Assembly (NCBI GenBank): GCA_900767015.1 | Contig: CAAFXQ010000046.1 | Coordinates: forward strand, 1-26,341 | Direction: 5' to 3' | DNA from: Clostridia bacterium | GTDB taxonomy: Bacteria > Bacillota > Clostridia > Oscillospirales > Acutalibacteraceae | DNA length: 26,341 nucleotides | Shown here: piece after piece, positions 21,942-26,341 of the stretch | Numbering within the stretch: the first letter of the stretch is position 1 | How the letters are laid out: each line of letters opens with the position of its first letter | Position numbers and translations under genes: made by a program | The notes under the pieces: model-generated | Database searches by the model: none | The model's input: the letters and a program-made list of their open reading frames with translations, nothing else | Told to the model about the DNA's origin: nothing

Positions 21942-23330
21942 ATGCAGTCGGATAAAGCAATTTTAAGCCTTGACGATATTTCCATGCCGTTCAGCCTCGA
22001 AGCGGAACAGGCGGTCTTGGGCTGTATCCTGATTGAGCCGTCCTGTATATCACAGGTGCTTATTATGATTAAGCCCGAATATTTCTATCTTCCTCAGCAT
22101 AAGGCGATTTTTACCGTTATGCAGGAGATTGACACCATCGGCGGTAAAGTTGATCCGCTGATCGTCCTTGAACGGCTGAAGAACGATAAGGTGTATGACG
22201 ACGCTACCGGCAAGACATATCTGTATCAGCTTGCCCAGGCGGTTCCGTCCACCGATAACGTTGAAAGTTACTGCAAAATCATACGGGAAAAGTTTTATAT
22301 CCGTACGCTGATTTCCGTTTCAAAAGATATTATCGAAGATTCGGTTTCGTCGGATTCGTCGGCGGACCTGCTTCTTGATTCCGCCGAACAAAGGATATAT
22401 GATATCCGTCAGGGAAAGGTCACGAGCGGACCGACAAGAATCGGCGACATCATCGTCAACGACGTTTATGACAAGCTTCAGAAATTAAGCTCAGAGGACG
22501 CCGAGCAGTATAAAGGCTACACAACCGGGTTTTCCGATCTCGATAAGGTCATTACGGGACTGAACCGCTCCGACCTTGTCATCATCGGCGCCCGTCCTGC
22601 CATGGGTAAAACGAGCCTCGCCCTGAACATGGCAAGAAACACGGCTCTTTTGGGCAAGAAAAAGGTATTGTTCTTCTCTCTCGAAATGACTAAGCAGCAG
22701 CTTGCTGAACGTGTCTTGTCAACGGAAGCGAGAGTGCAGAGCACGAAAATGAGAACCGGCGAAATCTCGGGCGAAGAATGGGAACGGCTTGCCACAGCAA
22801 CCGCCATCCTCAGCAAATGCGACCTGTATTTCGATGACACATCGAATATGACCGTGCCCGAAATGAAATCAAGAATCCGCCGGCTTCGAGATGTTGACGC
22901 TGTTTTTGTCGATTATCTTCAGCTTATGAAAAGCGGCGTCAGAAGCGATAACCGTGTGCAGGAGGTTTCGGAAATCACGAGAAGCCTGAAGCTGATGGCA
23001 AAAGACCTCAACATACCCGTCGTCGTTCTCGCTCAGCTTGCAAGATCGACCGAGGGACGGGGTAAGTCCCACCGGCCTCAGCTTGCCGACCTTCGTGAAT
23101 CGGGCTCTATCGAACAGGACGCCGATATTGTTATCATGCTGTACCGTGAAGAATACTACGACAGCGAAAAAGAGCATGATGATGAGCCGGACGAACCGAA
23201 GCCGACCGTCAATAAGGTCGAGTTCATCGTTTCGAAAAACCGCCACGGACCGACCACAACCGTTGAAGCGATGTGGAACGCCGATTATACCATGTTTTCC
23301 AATCTGGAGAAGCTTCACAATGACATGTAA
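21942..23330 (+). CDS. dnaB: Replicative DNA helicase DnaB (DnaC of Bacillus)
   Basis: A 462-residue hexameric helicase that unwinds DNA at the fork and is loaded at origins or by the PriA pathway. The N-terminal domain (about 12-115, SLEAEQAVLGCILIEPSCIS) is the primase-interacting region. The RecA-like domain has Walker A GARPAMGKTS (K223), Walker B VFVDYLQLM, and the motifs LARSTEGRGKSHRPQLADLRESGSIEQDAD and VSKNRHGPTTTVE. No intein or extra domain is seen. The C-terminal 11 bases overlap the start of tilS. Confidence 0.97.
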   Translation: MQSDKAILSLDDISMPFSLEAEQAVLGCILIEPSCISQVLIMIKPEYFYLPQHKAIFTVMQEIDTIGGKVDPLIVLERLKNDKVYDDATGKTYLYQLAQAVPSTDNVESYCKIIREKFYIRTLISVSKDIIEDSVSSDSSADLLLDSAEQRIYDIRQGKVTSGPTRIGDIIVNDVYDKLQKLSSEDAEQYKGYTTGFSDLDKVITGLNRSDLVIIGARPAMGKTSLALNMARNTALLGKKKVLFFSLEMTKQQLAERVLSTEARVQSTKMRTGEISGEEWERLATATAILSKCDLYFDDTSNMTVPEMKSRIRRLRDVDAVFVDYLQLMKSGVRSDNRVQEVSEITRSLKLMAKDLNIPVVVLAQLARSTEGRGKSHRPQLADLRESGSIEQDADIVIMLYREEYYDSEKEHDDEPDEPKPTVNKVEFIVSKNRHGPTTTVEAMWNADYTMFSNLEKLHNDM

Positions 23331-24642
23331 AATCAGGGAAACAATCGAACAATATCAGATGCTTTCATCGGTAAAATCCGTCGCTGTCGGGGTCTCCGGC
23401 GGTGCGGATTCCGTTTGTCTTTTGCATTATTTAAGTTCAATTAGACAAGAGTATGGTATCATACTCAAAGCCGTGCACGTCAACCACAACATCAGAGGCG
23501 AGCAGGCGCAAAGAGACTGTGACTTTGTGAAAGAACTTTGCAAAAAGCTTGATGCCGAACTTCTCGTTTTTTCTGTTGACGTACCGTCTTTGGCTTCAGA
23601 AAAGGGGATCAGCGTTGAAGAATGCGGACGACTTGTCCGATACGACTGTTTTCAAAAGGCCGGCTGTGATGCGGTCGCTGTTGCACACACGCTTTCCGAC
23701 AGCATCGAAACCGTGCTTTTCAATTTTGCGAGAGGGACGGCACTTCGGGGAGTATGCGGAATTCCGCCGAAACGGGATACTATCATTAGACCGCTCATTC
23801 GCTGTACAAGAGACGAAATTGAACAGTATTGCCGGGATAACGGTCTTGATTTTGTGACGGACAGCACGAATCTGCTTGATGATTACGCCAGAAACAAAAT
23901 TCGGCACCATGCGGTTCCGGCTTTAAAGCAAGTCAATCCCGAGCTTGAAAAATGCGCCGCAAGGTTTTTTGACAGCATCAGTATTGATTTGGATTTTATT
24001 GAACAAAGTGCAAAAGAGCTGATTGAAAAAAGCCGGATAGGGAAAAATTCCTATCGGCTCGCTGATTGGCGGGTCTGTCATGAAGCCGTCAGACGGCAGG
24101 CGGTCAGCTTCTTGATTTCGCCTTTTTTAACAAAGCCGGTTGAGTTTCGTCATATAGACCTTTGCTGTAAGGCAATAACCGAGTCAAAAGGCAAGGTGGA
24201 ATTGACAAAAGACTTGTATCTGTGTGTAAAAGGTGATATAATTACCATTCAGACTTGTTCACCGGAAAGCGAAGGCTGGAAAACCGCAGTTGACAGTGAA
24301 ACAGTCGATTCGCCGTATGCGTCCTACTCCGTCAGGCTTTGCGACATTACACAGCTTGACAGTAAAGACGAACGGTTCGCCGTTGATGCCGATACGGTGA
24401 ACGGAACGCTTGTTCTGCGTTCCCGCTTGCCGGGCGACAAAATAAAGGATAAGCGCCGGGGCAATACAAAAACGCTCAAAAAGCTGTTTTGTGAAAGGAA
24501 GATTCCGCCTTGTCAGCGTAATCAGATCGCCGTTTTATGCGACGATAACGGTGTTTTATGGGTGGAAAATATTTGCGCAAATGCCGATAACGGAGTTTCG
24601 CAAAAAACGAAAAAGGTTTATATCGTAAAAAAGAGAGGGTAA
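23320..24642 (+). CDS. tilS: tRNA(Ile)-lysidine synthetase
   Basis: Converts C34 of the CAU-anticodon tRNA-Ile to lysidine with ATP and lysine, so the tRNA reads AUA. The 440-residue protein has the PP-loop SGGADS at residues 26-31, the downstream HVNHNIRGEQAQRDCDFV and VAHTLSDSIETVLFNFARGTALRG blocks, and DSTNLLDDYARNKIRHHAVP. The C-terminal TilS domains end near LFCERKIPPCQRNQIAVL. ATG 23320 overlaps the end of dnaB by 11 bases and has GGAG at 23306-23309; earlier in-frame starts lie inside dnaB and encode no family sequence. The next gene, hpt, is 3 bases away, the classical tilS-hpt-ftsH order. Confidence 0.96.
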   Translation: MTCKIRETIEQYQMLSSVKSVAVGVSGGADSVCLLHYLSSIRQEYGIILKAVHVNHNIRGEQAQRDCDFVKELCKKLDAELLVFSVDVPSLASEKGISVEECGRLVRYDCFQKAGCDAVAVAHTLSDSIETVLFNFARGTALRGVCGIPPKRDTIIRPLIRCTRDEIEQYCRDNGLDFVTDSTNLLDDYARNKIRHHAVPALKQVNPELEKCAARFFDSISIDLDFIEQSAKELIEKSRIGKNSYRLADWRVCHEAVRRQAVSFLISPFLTKPVEFRHIDLCCKAITESKGKVELTKDLYLCVKGDIITIQTCSPESEGWKTAVDSETVDSPYASYSVRLCDITQLDSKDERFAVDADTVNGTLVLRSRLPGDKIKDKRRGNTKTLKKLFCERKIPPCQRNQIAVLCDDNGVLWVENICANADNGVSQKTKKVYIVKKRG

Positions 24643-24645
24643 AAT

Positions 24646-25209
24646 ATGAGTAACAATATGCTTGATGATATCAGTGAAGTTTTTTTCAGCCGGGAACAGC
24701 TGGCGGAAATGACGAAGAGAATCGGCACAGAAATCAGCCGGGATTTTGCCGATAAGAATCTGCTTATGGTAAGCGTCTTAAAAGGCTCCGTCGTTTTTAT
24801 GGCGGATCTGATGCGGAATATCACGATTCCGTGCCGCATTGATTTTATTACGGCGGCAAGCTACGGCGCCGGTACGTCCTCAAGCGGAAATGTCGATATT
24901 ACAAAAGATCTTTCCGAAGATGTGAAAGGCTACGACATTCTTATTGTCGAGGATATTCTCGACAGCGGCAACACACTTCAGAAGCTTTCTGATTTCCTGA
25001 TGACAAAAAATCCGTCAAGCATAACGATCTGTACCTTGCTTGATAAGCCCTCGAGACGTTCGCCCGACGTAAAAATCAGCGCAAAATATATCGGCGCCGA
25101 GGTGCGTGACGAATTTGTCGTCGGCTACGGACTTGATTATAACCAAAAATACCGCAATCTTCCGTTTATCGGGATTCTGAAGCCGGAAGCGATTAAAGGT
25201 AACCTCTAA
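24646..25209 (+). CDS. hpt: Hypoxanthine(-guanine) phosphoribosyltransferase
   Basis: Salvages hypoxanthine and guanine to IMP and GMP using PRPP. The 187-residue enzyme contains the PRPP-binding loop VEDILDSGNTL at 101-111 (E102, D103), the SVLKGSVVFMADL block near the N-terminus, and the purine-binding end FVVGYGLDYNQKYRNLPFIG. The length is normal. GAGAGGG precedes ATG 24646. In Bacillus TilS and HprT are reported to interact and activate ftsH expression, so the conserved tilS-hpt-ftsH order may be regulatory as well as positional. Confidence 0.97.
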   Translation: MSNNMLDDISEVFFSREQLAEMTKRIGTEISRDFADKNLLMVSVLKGSVVFMADLMRNITIPCRIDFITAASYGAGTSSSGNVDITKDLSEDVKGYDILIVEDILDSGNTLQKLSDFLMTKNPSSITICTLLDKPSRRSPDVKISAKYIGAEVRDEFVVGYGLDYNQKYRNLPFIGILKPEAIKGNL

Positions 25210-25269
25210 AAACAATCAATAATTTTCCTGTACACGTTCTACCGGATTTGAAAAAGGAGTGCTCGAAGT

Positions 25270-26341
25270 TTGAAGAATAAAAATAAGAATCTGGGAAGTT
25301 TAATTTATCTGATTTTGCCTTTGATTTTGATTCTGATAATCGGCTACTTTACGGCAAGTCAGAACGCCGGCAAGAAAACAAAATACTATGAAATCGTGAA
25401 TCTTTTCAAAACGAATCAGGTAACGGAATTCACCCTCACGATCCGAAGCGGTGCTTTGACCTATAAAGTCAAGGGCGACAATACCGAACAAAAATATACG
25501 CTTCCCAGCGTGGAGCTTTTCCTGAATGATGTTCATGACGACATTGTGAAATACAATGAACAGAATCCGGACAATCAGATCGTATACGACTATAAGGCCG
25601 GCGCCAACAATTCCGTCTGGGCAAGTGTTCTTCCGATGGTGCTTCTTTCCGCCGCATTTATTTTTGCGATGTACTATCTGATGAAGCGCATGGAAAAGAC
25701 CATATCGAACGAAAATAATATGACCCTGAGTTTTGGCAAAGCGAGAGCGAAGTTAAGTAAGGACGAAAAGCGGAAAACGACTTTCAACGATGTCGCCGGA
25801 GCGGACGAAGAAAAGGCTGAACTTGAAGAAATTGTTGATTTCCTCAAGGACAGAACAAAATTCATTGAAATCGGTGCAAGAATTCCGAAAGGCGTTTTGC
25901 TTGTCGGCCCTCCGGGGACCGGTAAGACGCTTCTTGCCCGTGCGGTTGCCGGAGAAGCAGGTGTTCCTTTCTTCTCGATTTCCGGCTCGGATTTCGTTGA
26001 AATGTATGTCGGCGTCGGCGCTTCAAGAGTCCGTGATCTTTTCAATCAGGCGAAGAAGAACGCTCCGTCAATCCTTTTCATCGATGAAATTGATGCCGTC
26101 GGACGTCACAGAGGCGCCGGAATGGGCGGCGGACACGACGAACGGGAACAGACGCTCAATCAGCTTCTTGTTGAAATGGACGGCTTCGGCATGAATGACG
26201 GCGTTATCGTTATCGCCGCAACGAACCGTCCCGATATCCTTGACCCTGCACTTTTACGGCCGGGAAGATTTGACCGTCAGATTACGGTCAATTACCCGGA
26301 CGTTAAGGGCCGAGAAGAAATTCTGAAAGTACACGCACGGA
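25270..26341 (+). CDS. ftsH: ATP-dependent zinc metalloprotease FtsH, truncated at window edge
   Basis: The first 357 codons of a membrane AAA+ protease that degrades misassembled and regulatory proteins. The start is a TTG (25270) placed 10 bases after AAGGAG at 25254-25259; no good ATG exists before the transmembrane region, so an ATG-only search misses it. Two transmembrane helices (about 10-28 and 117-137) flank an extracytoplasmic domain. The AAA+ module has FNDVAGADEEKAEL, Walker A GPPGTGKT (K219), the pore-loop FVEMYVGVGASR, Walker B FIDEID (D272, E273), GGHDEREQTLNQLLVEMDGF, and the arginine region LLRPGRFDRQ. The zinc-peptidase HEXXH lies beyond the window. The 60-base gap after hpt shows no clear terminator. 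Confidence 0.95.
   Translation, partial: MKNKNKNLGSLIYLILPLILILIIGYFTASQNAGKKTKYYEIVNLFKTNQVTEFTLTIRSGALTYKVKGDNTEQKYTLPSVELFLNDVHDDIVKYNEQNPDNQIVYDYKAGANNSVWASVLPMVLLSAAFIFAMYYLMKRMEKTISNENNMTLSFGKARAKLSKDEKRKTTFNDVAGADEEKAELEEIVDFLKDRTKFIEIGARIPKGVLLVGPPGTGKTLLARAVAGEAGVPFFSISGSDFVEMYVGVGASRVRDLFNQAKKNAPSILFIDEIDAVGRHRGAGMGGGHDEREQTLNQLLVEMDGFGMNDGVIVIAATNRPDILDPALLRPGRFDRQITVNYPDVKGREEILKVHAR

Noticed and set aside
23038..23319. Long N-terminal extension of TilS
   Set aside because: The extra codons are dnaB in another frame; the true start at 23320 has GGAG upstream and places SGGADS at residue 26.
25790..26194. 134-residue + strand open frame near the right edge
   Set aside because: It overlaps ftsH in a different frame; the ftsH frame contains Walker A, Walker B and pore-loop motifs.

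Overview
The window reads as one continuous stretch of a Clostridia-type (low-GC Gram-positive, Oscillospirales/Lachnospirales-like) chromosome. The gene order yicC-remA-gmk-rpoZ-priA-def-fmt-rsmB-rlmN-stp-prkC-rsgA-spoVM, followed later by gdpP-rplI-dnaB-tilS-hpt-ftsH, matches well-known Bacillota neighbourhoods. A 25-codon spoVM indicates a lineage with sporulation genes. I cannot name a species. Nothing suggests phage, plasmid, transposon or CRISPR content: codon use looks uniform, genes are packed with gaps of 0-60 bases, and all but one run on the + strand.

Layout. (1) 1-120 is not genome: about 54 bases of GC-rich foreign sequence are fused to a complete Illumina i7/P7 adapter (55-120), so the real contig begins at base 121, inside the 3' end of yicC. 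(2) 121-11998 is a long co-oriented housekeeping run: RemA, guanylate kinase, RNA polymerase omega, PriA, peptide deformylase, Met-tRNA formyltransferase, a YugP-type membrane zinc peptidase, two rRNA methyltransferases (RsmB, RlmN), the Ser/Thr phosphatase/PASTA-kinase pair and the ribosome-assembly GTPase RsgA. (3) 11999-12360 holds a promoter candidate, a small hydrophobic protein gene, spoVM and a terminator. (4) 12361-16817 holds an AT-rich promoter region with an 18-bp inverted repeat, a divergent type IIA topoisomerase B/A pair, and a terminator shared with the convergent rnhA. (5) 16816-17489 is rnhA (- strand) and a divergent promoter region. (6) 17490-26341 is RNase J with a long basic N-terminal extension, c-di-AMP phosphodiesterase GdpP, ribosomal protein L9, replicative helicase DnaB, TilS, Hpt and the first 357 codons of ftsH, which begins at a TTG.

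Functionally the window covers initiation of translation (Def/Fmt), ribosome maturation and decoding (RsmB, RlmN, RsgA, L9, TilS), DNA replication and restart (PriA, DnaB, RNase HI, topoisomerase), RNA turnover (RNase J), nucleotide metabolism (Gmk, Hpt), and cell-envelope, growth and sporulation signalling (Stp/PrkC, GdpP, RemA, SpoVM, FtsH).

I found no convincing new multi-gene system. The points most worth a second look are the adapter chimera, the two tiny genes between rsgA and the topoisomerase pair, the topoisomerase pair itself (no GyrA box), the six-unit 24-bp repeat encoding the PrkC tail, the basic tail and leader hairpin of RNase J, a mini-ORF before gdpP, and a hairpin beside the rplI ribosome binding site.
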